54,402 nucleotides of DNA from a virus, in the IMG/VR virus record IMGVR_UViG_3300036766_002274, positions 1-54,402 of that record. One strand, 5' to 3'. Under the pieces are notes generated by a model. The model worked only from the letters and a program-made list of their open reading frames with translations. It made no database searches and was not told the origin of the DNA. The position numbers and the translations under genes were made by a program. This document shows, one piece after another, positions 1 to 6,599 of this stretch (positions are counted from its first letter, which is position 1; the number at the start of each line of letters is the position of its first letter).

Positions 1-948
1 ATGGCCCAGAACGAACACGACACACGCTCACTTGACCGTCTCCTAGAGACGGTGCATCCCGACCTCAAGGCCCAGCTCCTGCCGCTCAGGCGCGGCATGC
101 GTGCTGCCGGTAACGGCGTGCCTCACATCCGCAACACAATGTACTCCCTCATTCAGTTCGACCTGTGGCTGCCCCACCACGACATCAGCATCGCCACCCG
201 AGCTGACATCGAGAACTGGCTGGGCGAGTGCATGGACAAGTACAGCGTGCCCACGGTGACCCGTCACCGTGCTGGGCTACGCATCTACTACAAGCGACTG
301 AAAGACCTTGGCCTGCGAGCGGACACGCCGATGGACGGCGTGCGGCTGGCAGAGGCACCGGAGTCCGACAAGGACATCGTGCCACTCGCGGACATCCAGC
401 GAGTCTTGGCCGGTGAGGACAAGGCGAAGCGCTACGGGCCAGCAGCCATCCTCTCTACGCTGCTGGACACGGGCATGCGCTCTAGCGAGCTTTGCTCCAC
501 GTTACTGACCAACGTGGACTTCGATGAGCAGACCGTCTTCATACCAGCGATGAACTCCAAGACCAAGAAGGACAGGCTGGTCGGCTACACCGACCAGACC
601 GCCGACAGGCTGGACAGGTGGGTCGCCCTACGTAAGGACAAGAGCAGCCCATGGCTGTTCACGGGCCAGCCCGACAACGGCAGGGCCATGCCCTACACGC
701 GGAGCGGCTTGCTCCAGCTCGTCAAGAGGGTCTTTAAACGCTACGGGCTTGAGGGGATAGGCACACACGACCTGCGGCATACGTGGACAACGCACAGCCT
801 GAACCACCCTGATGCCCGTGAGACAGATATCATGGCACAGGGCGGCTGGAGTTCAACGAGAATGCTCGGGGTGTACGGGCGCAAAGGGAAAGAGCAGCGA
901 GCCGCGCGGGCTAACCGCACGACTTCACCGTTGGCCCAACTCCAGTAG
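1..948 (+). CDS. int: Tyrosine recombinase (phage integrase)
   Basis: 315 aa. It would catalyse site-specific integration and excision by the lambda-Int/XerC mechanism. An N-terminal SAM-like core-binding domain (about residues 1-115) is followed by the catalytic domain. Visible catalytic residues are Arg in TGMRSSEL (near 160), Lys in NSKTKKDR (near 188), HDLRH (about 256-260), Trp in GGWSS (near 281, at the usual His/Trp site) and the Tyr nucleophile in GVYGR (near 292). All are present, so the enzyme looks active. The window opens on its ATG, so its promoter is not visible. It is followed 13 nt later by a tRNA-Ala gene, a usual place for attP. The family call is firm; the integration target is unknown. 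Confidence 0.95.
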   Translation: MAQNEHDTRSLDRLLETVHPDLKAQLLPLRRGMRAAGNGVPHIRNTMYSLIQFDLWLPHHDISIATRADIENWLGECMDKYSVPTVTRHRAGLRIYYKRLKDLGLRADTPMDGVRLAEAPESDKDIVPLADIQRVLAGEDKAKRYGPAAILSTLLDTGMRSSELCSTLLTNVDFDEQTVFIPAMNSKTKKDRLVGYTDQTADRLDRWVALRKDKSSPWLFTGQPDNGRAMPYTRSGLLQLVKRVFKRYGLEGIGTHDLRHTWTTHSLNHPDARETDIMAQGGWSSTRMLGVYGRKGKEQRAARANRTTSPLAQLQ

Positions 949-961
949 ACTAAGAGACCGT

Positions 962-1037
962 GGGGCTATAGCTCAGTTGGGAGAGCACCTGCATGGCATG
1001 CAGGGGGTCGTCGGTTCGAGTCCGTCTAGCTCCACCA
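962..1037 (+). tRNA. tRNA-Ala (anticodon GGC)
   Basis: A full cloverleaf can be drawn. The acceptor GGGGCTA pairs with TAGCTCC (one G-T), the D arm is GCTCAGTTGGGAGAGC, the anticodon stem CCTGC/GCAGG encloses the loop ATGGCAT (anticodon GGC, Ala), and the T loop is TTCGAGT. Discriminator A and the CCA end are encoded. It lies just after the integrase gene. It could be a phage-borne tRNA or, if this is an integrated prophage, related to the attachment target. Its last 12 nt (from 1027) are repeated at 1352-1363. Confidence 0.93.
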
Positions 1038-1067
1038 CCTACCCAGTGCGGATGAACGGAGAGACAA

Positions 1068-1307
1068 GTGAACGACAAGCAAAAGGAACTCCTCTTGAAG
1101 GAGTTCAGGGCCATGGCTTTTGACCGCTACACGTTCAACGTGGAGCGTGAGACCATCCAGCCGGGGTTGACGTTCTCCGCCGAGGCTATGGATGAGGTGA
1201 CGGAGCTGCTCCGCATCTTCGTCGGCGCTCGCGTCCTCCATCGATGGGACACATCGAAAGAGCCTCCAACCGCACTGTCGATTACAGTGGAGGTCGAGGC
1301 TCGGTAG
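1068..1307 (+). CDS. Small hypothetical protein
   Basis: 79 aa, not recognised. The GTG start at 1068 is chosen because GGAG lies about 10 nt upstream, after the tRNA. The product is charged and mixed alpha/beta, with no Cys cluster, signal peptide or membrane segment. It lies between the complete tRNA-Ala and the tRNA remnant at 1316-1362, in the integrase-attachment neighbourhood. Excisionase (Xis) genes are often found here, but I see no clear helix-turn-helix or winged-helix pattern, so no function is assigned. Confidence 0.6.
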   Translation: MNDKQKELLLKEFRAMAFDRYTFNVERETIQPGLTFSAEAMDEVTELLRIFVGARVLHRWDTSKEPPTALSITVEVEAR

Positions 1308-1315
1308 ATAGCCGT

Positions 1316-1362
1316 AGCAGGGTAGCGCAGACGGCTAGAGCGCATCGCTCATAGCTCCACCA
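1316..1362 (+). pseudogene. tRNA-Met-like remnant lacking its 3' half
   Basis: The stretch looks like the 5' half of a tRNA: position 8-9 TA, a D arm GCGC...GAGC, then anticodon half-stem CATCG and loop start CTCATA, which would give anticodon CAT. The 3' anticodon strand, variable loop and T arm are absent, and the sequence jumps to GCTCCACCA. The final TAGCTCCACCAC matches the 3' end of the tRNA-Ala gene at 1027-1038. This is most simply a tRNA with an internal deletion. A role in attP recombination is possible but unproven. Confidence 0.5.
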
Positions 1363-1364
1363 CT

Positions 1365-2105
1365 TCATCGCGGCACCCATCTCAATGATGCCTCATCCCA
1401 GTCGAGCGTCACGCCTTGGCCCCAGATAGGTGAGGCATACGTTGACACGGTAGTATAGCCGCTGTATGGCAGGTTCGTCGGCAACGACGGGCTATTGGCA
1501 AAGGGATACGAGTAGCCACTGTACTGAACTGGTAGCGAGATTGGCGTTCTGCTTGTATCAGGCCACGCTGGCCTCTGCTTCTTCGGAGCTACGTGAGCGT
1601 AGCTGTCGATAGGCTTGATGGTGAGACCGGCCAGCTTCTTCTCAGCAATCTCCTGAGCCATCTTCTGGCAGACCGCGTGGTGCCACGCGAGCGTCATGCG
1701 CCAAGCGTCACAGCCGTTGCCGCCAGCGGCGTCACGCAGGTTGATGTCGTCCATGTAGGGGTCTTCCATCCACTGCGTGTCGTGATAGGTCTTGCCGTTG
1801 CTCCAACCGAAGGTGTGGTCACAGCCAGCAGTAAGTAGCTCGCGCTTCAGGCGCGATTCACGTCCTGCCTCCGTGCGAGGCGACAGCGCTGAGTCATCCT
1901 CGTAGGTGATGCCACGCATCATCGCTTCCCTGCCGAACATCGCCTGCGGACTTAGAAGGCGCTCCCTGATAATCCTGTCTGCCTGCTCGTGCATCATCGC
2001 CATAGAGAACTCTTTGTGAGCCTGCTTGCCAGCCCACTGATTGGCGTTAGTGACCGCCTGCTGTAGCAGTTGCTCAACCCAGTCGTATGCTTCGGCGGTT
2101 GTCAT
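1365..2105 (-). CDS. Hypothetical protein, last gene of the late region
   Basis: 246 aa, unrecognised. The N-terminal two thirds are helical and charged, with Met/His-rich stretches and a WSNGKTYHDTQW motif. The C-terminal third is rich in Tyr, Pro and Ser and ends in WDEASLRWVPR. Its ATG overlaps the stop of the upstream gene by four bases (ATGA), so translation is probably coupled. The stop is 3 nt from the tRNA remnant on the opposite strand and no intrinsic terminator is visible. It could be a minor virion or accessory protein; nothing in the sequence decides this. Confidence 0.75.
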   Translation of the reverse strand: MTTAEAYDWVEQLLQQAVTNANQWAGKQAHKEFSMAMMHEQADRIIRERLLSPQAMFGREAMMRGITYEDDSALSPRTEAGRESRLKRELLTAGCDHTFGWSNGKTYHDTQWMEDPYMDDINLRDAAGGNGCDAWRMTLAWHHAVCQKMAQEIAEKKLAGLTIKPIDSYAHVAPKKQRPAWPDTSRTPISLPVQYSGYSYPFANSPSLPTNLPYSGYTTVSTYASPIWGQGVTLDWDEASLRWVPR

Positions 2106-2290
2106 TCACCGCCACCTGTGGGGTCATCTGCCTTCTTGCGCGCTTCCTCGCCGTGCAGTGGGCAGTCCCAGTTCATGACGAACTGGCCGGGCATGCCCAT
2201 GTAGCCGCGACCATAGCCGTTGTCTATCACTGGGCACTCACAGCCAGCGTCGAGCGCCTCGTTGCTGCCGGGCTTAGGTGGTGTGGTCAC
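2102..2290 (-). CDS. Small Cys-containing hypothetical protein
   Basis: 62 aa from GTG at 2290, which overlaps the upstream stop as GTGA. Longer readings would run into the upstream gene. Visible Cys/His residues are CECP near residue 17 and DCPLH near residue 47, enough for a possible small metal-binding fold but not a standard zinc ribbon. Overlaps at both ends place it in a coupled run of small genes. Function unknown. Confidence 0.6.
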   Translation of the reverse strand: MTTPPKPGSNEALDAGCECPVIDNGYGRGYMGMPGQFVMNWDCPLHGEEARKKADDPTGGGE

Positions 2291-2619
2291 GACTTCACCA
2301 CAATCTCTGCCGGATTGATGCTGCCGTCTTCCTCGAAGACGAGCCTCAACACAGGGAGTAGTGCACGAAGCGTCGGGCTTTCCGCACCACCGTTGGCGAT
2401 TGTCCACCGTGTAACGAGCTGTTCGAAGGCGGCTCGTGGCGTGCCGCCAGCACCGAACAGGTCGGCAACGACCTGTTCGTCAGCGACGTAGTAGGCCAGC
2501 CAGATGCCTTCGTCGTAGTCGAAGTGGCACCACCAGTGCGTGCGCTCGATGCCGCCCTTCTCGTGGTACACGTCATCGTATCCCCCTATCTCTGTTCCTG
2601 CCGGGAATGGCTTTGTCAT
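2287..2619 (-). CDS. Hypothetical protein
   Basis: 110 aa, unrecognised. It has an aromatic central part (THWWCHFDYDEGIWLAYYV) and a C-terminal helical half. It starts at ATG 2619, overlapping the upstream stop (ATGA), and ends overlapping the next start (GTGA). Such tight coupling is typical of a phage late-operon tail. No domain or export signal is seen. Confidence 0.7.
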   Translation of the reverse strand: MTKPFPAGTEIGGYDDVYHEKGGIERTHWWCHFDYDEGIWLAYYVADEQVVADLFGAGGTPRAAFEQLVTRWTIANGGAESPTLRALLPVLRLVFEEDGSINPAEIVVKS

Positions 2620-2876
2620 AGCGTGAACATGTCCTCTTCTTTGGCTGGCTCAGGGAACTCGAAGTAGAGCTTCCCGTCTTTTGCTTCATCGCTCTTGCAG
2701 CCGGTGCTTACCCAGCCCCAGAGCTGCCCTGCCTTCTTGGCAGACTCACCGTTTGGATGACGCTTGTCGTAGCTCGCACGCGAACGTGTGCCGATACATC
2801 TAAACGCGTGCTCAATTTTGCAGGAGGGGCACTGCGTGAACAGTACCCCTCCCGGCTTGATGGACTTAGCTGCCAA
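2616..2876 (-). CDS. Small zinc-ribbon-like protein
   Basis: 86 aa if translation begins at TTG 2876, which overlaps the end of the holin-like gene. No ATG or GTG in this frame lies close to the Cys motif, so the start is uncertain. Residues QCPSC...RC near 15-30 suggest a metal-binding knuckle. The remainder is charged and ends acidic (EEDMFTL). Longer readings on this strand would run across most of the upstream holin-like gene and are rejected. Role unknown. Confidence 0.5.
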   Translation of the reverse strand: MAAKSIKPGGVLFTQCPSCKIEHAFRCIGTRSRASYDKRHPNGESAKKAGQLWGWVSTGCKSDEAKDGKLYFEFPEPAKEEDMFTL

Positions 2877-3099
2877 CGGCAGGGTTGGCTGGCTCTTCAG
2901 CCGGGAGCCCGGTCTTCTCGCGGATGTACTTGTCAGCCGCGAGTATGGCAGTAGTAAGGCCACCAGCGAACACAAGGAAGGGCGTGCCTTCGAGTGCAAT
3001 CGGTGTCTGGGCAATGATGCTGGTGACGAGCGCGCTGGCTGTCAGCGCAGCGACAGTGCGGAGTGCGCGGATAAGTGCGCCCTTTGTGGGGTAGTTCAT
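2866..3099 (-). CDS. Putative two-helix holin
   Basis: 77 aa from ATG 3099 (ATGA overlap with the phosphoesterase stop). Two hydrophobic segments are evident, roughly residues 12-32 (TVAALTASALVTSIIAQ) and 38-58 (TPFLVFAGGLTTAILAA), followed by a short charged tail. This matches the layout of class II holins: small, two membrane helices, in the lysis block. It follows the lysozyme and phosphoesterase genes. A second membrane protein at 5030-5287 competes for the holin role; the two may act together. Confidence 0.6.
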   Translation of the reverse strand: MNYPTKGALIRALRTVAALTASALVTSIIAQTPIALEGTPFLVFAGGLTTAILAADKYIREKTGLPAEEPANPAVGS

Positions 3100-4124
3100 G
3101 AGCCGTACTTCTCTTTCAGATAGTTCATGGAAACTTCCATGATGTCGTAGTTGCCACCGGCAACCTCGTGCTTGACAATCAAGCCCCGCCATTCGCCGCT
3201 TGCCTGCGGCCCTCGGTAGGTCTCGTTGTGCTGGTAGAAGGAGCCGACGACCAAGCCGCGCTGGGTCTGTCCATTGCCAAGCTCGCGGCTCCCGATACGC
3301 TTGCCCTGCTGGTGCCCCATTGTGAACGTGTAGCCGATATTTCTGAGCATGTTGTCCACGCTTCCGGCATAGGCACGTCCGGTGTTGGGGTGGTAGAAGT
3401 AGTGACAGTACGCCACGCCATCGATGGTGACCGGGGTCAGGTAGTCGATAACTTCCCAGCCCAATTCTTTGTCGATGAAGTCCTCGAACCCGATGACACC
3501 TTCGAGCTTCGGGTCGGCGTTGACGGCACGCGTGATGCGGTCTTCGTGGTTGCCGCGAAGCAATACCTTGCGCTTCGGCTTCCAGCCCCCCAGTCCGAAC
3601 TCGAACCGAAGCAAGCCGTCGTTGCCTGCGACAATGTCGTCCTTGTAGCGCTTGCCCTCGAAGTACTTGCTGCCCGGCTTCTCATAGGACGAAAGGCTGG
3701 GCATGTCCCAGTGGTCACCGAGATGAACGATGACATCGGGCTTGCGCTCCGCCGCGTACCGGCCAGCCCAGTACATGTGCTCAAGGTCAACACCGGGCTT
3801 GCACTGGGTGTCGGGGATGATGAGGTGGCTGACGGGGGTCGCCGTCACCGGCTGCCCAATATGCTTGGCAGCGTTCTCGAAGACGCGCCCCCACGCCTCG
3901 GACTTGGCGGTCTGAGATGCGACCTTGGCCGCGTCTTCTGCCTTCATGGCTTCAACCTGAGCGTTGTACCACCGGGCGTTCTCTCCGTGCTTGACCTTGG
4001 CATCAGACGCCATACGGCGCACTGAGTGAGGGTTCACCCCGTAGTAGTCAGCGATGTGCTTGGTGGGCAAGCCAGCCGCGTAGTCAACGAGGATGGAGTC
4101 GAGGTGCGTGTTGTTCAATCCCAT
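3096..4124 (-). CDS. Calcineurin-like metallophosphoesterase with N-terminal HTH
   Basis: 342 aa. Residues about 20-40 (HIADYYGVNPHSVRRMA) resemble a helix-turn-helix. From about residue 100 the metallophosphoesterase signatures appear in order: PDTQ, GDHWD (near 136), GNHED (near 190) and GHQQG (near 272), giving the metal-binding Asp, His and Asn residues of the calcineurin fold. Members of this fold cleave phosphoesters in DNA, RNA, nucleotides or proteins; the substrate here is unknown. It sits in the lysis block between the lysozyme and a holin candidate, which is unusual. A DNA-end or nucleotide role is more likely than lysis. Confidence 0.82.
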   Translation of the reverse strand: MGLNNTHLDSILVDYAAGLPTKHIADYYGVNPHSVRRMASDAKVKHGENARWYNAQVEAMKAEDAAKVASQTAKSEAWGRVFENAAKHIGQPVTATPVSHLIIPDTQCKPGVDLEHMYWAGRYAAERKPDVIVHLGDHWDMPSLSSYEKPGSKYFEGKRYKDDIVAGNDGLLRFEFGLGGWKPKRKVLLRGNHEDRITRAVNADPKLEGVIGFEDFIDKELGWEVIDYLTPVTIDGVAYCHYFYHPNTGRAYAGSVDNMLRNIGYTFTMGHQQGKRIGSRELGNGQTQRGLVVGSFYQHNETYRGPQASGEWRGLIVKHEVAGGNYDIMEVSMNYLKEKYGS

Positions 4125-4151
4125 AGTGAGATTGTAACTCTCACATGCAGG

Positions 4152-5030
4152 CTAAACTAGAGCCTTCGTCAGTGCGTCACGCACGGCCTTCACACACTCC
4201 CCGGAGTGGTCAATGGCATTGATGGTCGCGTCCTGTAGCCACGGCTTATAAGGGAAGTCCATGCCGATGTCCGGCCTGTCCCCGAACGCGCCTTCCACGT
4301 TCTCGAAGGCGTCCTTCAGGAAGAGCGGGAGCCAGCGGCTCATCGCGTCGGTGAAGAGGTTGTCGAATTGTTCCTGCGTGAGTGCCATGTCTGTCTCCGT
4401 GCCAAGGTTCTTGGCGTAGTTGAGGTCAACCGATTGCCCGGCGACCGTTGTTGTTCCGTTGTACTGCTCAATGGCCGAGTGTTCCCAGCCGCCGTAGTTA
4501 ATGCCGTCTTCATCTGGGTCGCCGTCGTAGTAGCTGTTCCAGAGGGGAAGGTGGCTGAAGCCGGTGTAGCCGGGGAGGTAGCTCCTCCACCACCAGCCAC
4601 CGCTGTACATGCCGGTGACGAGATTGAGCGCGTAGCACGCGTCTTCGCACTGCTGCAAGAAGCGCGTCCTGCCACTGGGCGACATAGCCTGACACGCCGG
4701 GTCTACGTCCTCGGCGTCGAGCCACCACATCCTGATGGGCAGCCCCTTTAAAGCGTCTACGCCTTGGCGTACCTGCACAGAAGCTTCGCCAGCAAAGTAA
4801 AGGTAGATGTACGCATCCGCCGTTCCGCCACGCGTGGCGTTCACCTCGAACCACATCGCCGCCTGCTGCCGTGCCCAGAGGCCAGCGCCACCGGGGTTCC
4901 CGGTGCCGACGATGATGTGCCTGATGCCGAGAGCCCACATCTCTTCCGCTTCAGACCGTGTGAGTTCGCCACCCCACCTCGACATGTCAACGCAGTTGAG
5001 AGACGGGAAGCCTGCTCCGAGCCCTGCCAT
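4152..5030 (-). CDS. GH25-like lysozyme (endolysin)
   Basis: 292 aa from ATG 5030, which overlaps the preceding stop as TAATG. The catalytic fold looks like a GH25/GH25-related muramidase: an N-terminal Asp strand (NCVDMSRWGG, Asp near 15), a central WWLDAEDVDP with the expected Asp-x-Glu pair near 103-105, TGMYSGGWWW, and WEHSAIEQYNG. It would cut peptidoglycan glycan strands at lysis. The last 70 residues form a separate helical tail that may bind the wall. There is no signal peptide, so release through a holin is expected, and holin candidates lie on both sides. Confidence 0.75.
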   Translation of the reverse strand: MAGLGAGFPSLNCVDMSRWGGELTRSEAEEMWALGIRHIIVGTGNPGGAGLWARQQAAMWFEVNATRGGTADAYIYLYFAGEASVQVRQGVDALKGLPIRMWWLDAEDVDPACQAMSPSGRTRFLQQCEDACYALNLVTGMYSGGWWWRSYLPGYTGFSHLPLWNSYYDGDPDEDGINYGGWEHSAIEQYNGTTTVAGQSVDLNYAKNLGTETDMALTQEQFDNLFTDAMSRWLPLFLKDAFENVEGAFGDRPDIGMDFPYKPWLQDATINAIDHSGECVKAVRDALTKALV

Positions 5031-5287
5031 TACTTCATCAACCCGAGGAGGGCGAGCGCCAGCCCCGGAGGGAGCGCTCCTATGAGCGCCCACACGGCTC
5101 GCTGGCCTGCGCTGTAGCCAGAGCTGGTATCGCTCTTGGTCTTGAGTAGGTCAACTTCTTTCCAGAGTTCGCCGAACTTCACGTCTGCCTCCCGCTTGTA
5201 GTCCTTGTGTTGGTCGATGTAGATGTCCAGCTTGGTTTCAATCTTCGCAATTGCTACGAGCACTGGTGTGATGGAATCGTCGGTCAT
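5030..5287 (-). CDS. XhlA-like coiled-coil membrane protein (holin candidate)
   Basis: 85 aa. An N-terminal amphipathic/coiled-coil helix (about residues 8-50) is followed by one hydrophobic segment near the C terminus (AVWALIGALPPGLALALLGL). Short proteins with this layout next to an endolysin resemble the XhlA/haemolysin family that helps lysozyme reach the wall. Its stop overlaps the lysozyme start (TAATG), so expression is coupled. It may be the true holin or an accessory to the two-helix protein at 2866-3099. Confidence 0.6.
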   Translation of the reverse strand: MTDDSITPVLVAIAKIETKLDIYIDQHKDYKREADVKFGELWKEVDLLKTKSDTSSGYSAGQRAVWALIGALPPGLALALLGLMK

Positions 5288-5311
5288 GGTGTCTGCCTTG
5301 TTCTTGATTGT

Positions 5312-6595
5312 TTACGGGTTGTAGTAAGGGATGTAGCGGAGGTTGCCGCCGACGTACCACGGGATGCGCCCTGCGTAGGTGCCAAGCGCAGTAGCGTCAG
5401 CATCCGGCGACGTGAACGCGCCGTTTGACGTGACCGAGAACTGTACCTGCGATGCGTTGTCCAGTACCTGAAACGAGTTAGACCCGGCCGCGTCGTTGAG
5501 GTTGATGGACAGGACAGTGCCTGTGCATTGGATCGAGTTGGTTTGGTTGCCTATGTTTGTTGAGTAGCCGGGGAAGAACTTTCCGTAGGCCGAGACGCCC
5601 AGTGAGTCACAGACGACACTCCCGCCGTTACCCCCGCGACCATACAGGGTGGCATCTTTCCCAGAAGGGGCCCCGAAGAAAATCCCAGTGGAAGTGGCCC
5701 AAATAGACCCTACATCGACGCCGCCCACCTTCCACTTGATGCTGTCTCCGAACGACCCCGCGCTAACAAGCGTGATGCCAGTGCTGTCCCAAAAACTGCC
5801 GTCAGCGTCGATAATCTTCCCACCAGCCCCGAGTGTAATTGTTCCAGAGACAGTAAGCGCACCCAAGTTCATCGTGCCGCCAGAGTTACCGAGTGTGCCA
5901 GAAATGGAAGCGCCATTAACTGTGCCAGCAGCCGAAAATGTAAGCGCGCCAGTAGTTATCGAAGAAGCGGAGAAGTTCGACACAGTGATACTTGCACAGT
6001 TCAGTGTGCCCGACGTGATACTAGCAGCACTAAGCGTGCCAGCGAAGGTTCCCGTCGCAGCACTCAGTGAACCTGCGAATGTACCAGAGGCAGCAGACAG
6101 TGCGCCACTGAAGGTGCCGCCACCGTTGACGCTGAGTGCAGCGCCACCGGCTGCGCTTGCAGCCGCGTAGGGGATACCCGCCGTCGTCGGGTTACTGATG
6201 GTCACACTGCCCTTGATGGTCAGTGTCGTGCCGTCCCACGTCAGGCCAGACGTACTGCCCGCGTTGCCAATCCTGAACTTCGGCGTGCCACTGTCGTTGC
6301 CCAGCCAGAAGCCATCGTGGGCCACGTCCGCGAAGGTGGTCATACCCTCTTTGATGTTGCCGCCTGTACCGATGGTGATGCCCGACGTGACACTCATGGC
6401 TCCGGTCACGGTCAGGGCACCAGTGTTGGCCGAGACAGCCGCCAGCTCGCTCACGTCAATCATGGATGACGTGATGCTCTTCGCCTTTAACAGTGCAGGG
6501 GAGATAGTCCCCGGCCCGAGCGCGCTCCTCTGGGGGAACGCGCCGTCGAGGAAGTCGTTCTTGAAGTCGATGAGTTCCTGAAGAATCCTGTCCAT
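5312..6595 (-). CDS. Tail fibre/appendage protein with beta-repeats
   Basis: 427 aa from ATG 6595, just after the upstream stop. A short helical N terminus (RILQELIDFKNDF) is followed by a long Gly/Ser/Thr/Ala-rich region with near-repeats such as TFAGSLSAATG and TFAGTLSAAS, then GTLNCAS, GTVNGAS and similar. A more ordinary C-terminal domain starts near residue 270 (DADGSFWDSTG) and ends PYYNP. This is the pattern of a trimeric beta-structured fibre with a C-terminal tip. It follows the connector and nozzle genes and precedes lysis. A receptor-binding role is inferred from layout only. Confidence 0.7.
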   Translation of the reverse strand: MDRILQELIDFKNDFLDGAFPQRSALGPGTISPALLKAKSITSSMIDVSELAAVSANTGALTVTGAMSVTSGITIGTGGNIKEGMTTFADVAHDGFWLGNDSGTPKFRIGNAGSTSGLTWDGTTLTIKGSVTISNPTTAGIPYAAASAAGGAALSVNGGGTFSGALSAASGTFAGSLSAATGTFAGTLSAASITSGTLNCASITVSNFSASSITTGALTFSAAGTVNGASISGTLGNSGGTMNLGALTVSGTITLGAGGKIIDADGSFWDSTGITLVSAGSFGDSIKWKVGGVDVGSIWATSTGIFFGAPSGKDATLYGRGGNGGSVVCDSLGVSAYGKFFPGYSTNIGNQTNSIQCTGTVLSINLNDAAGSNSFQVLDNASQVQFSVTSNGAFTSPDADATALGTYAGRIPWYVGGNLRYIPYYNP

Positions 6596-6599
6596 TGTT

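Noticed and set aside
3168-4025. Long open frame on the plus strand opposite the phosphoesterase gene
   Set aside because: It mirrors a strongly supported gene, lacks a ribosome site and has no domain. High GC produces such antisense frames.
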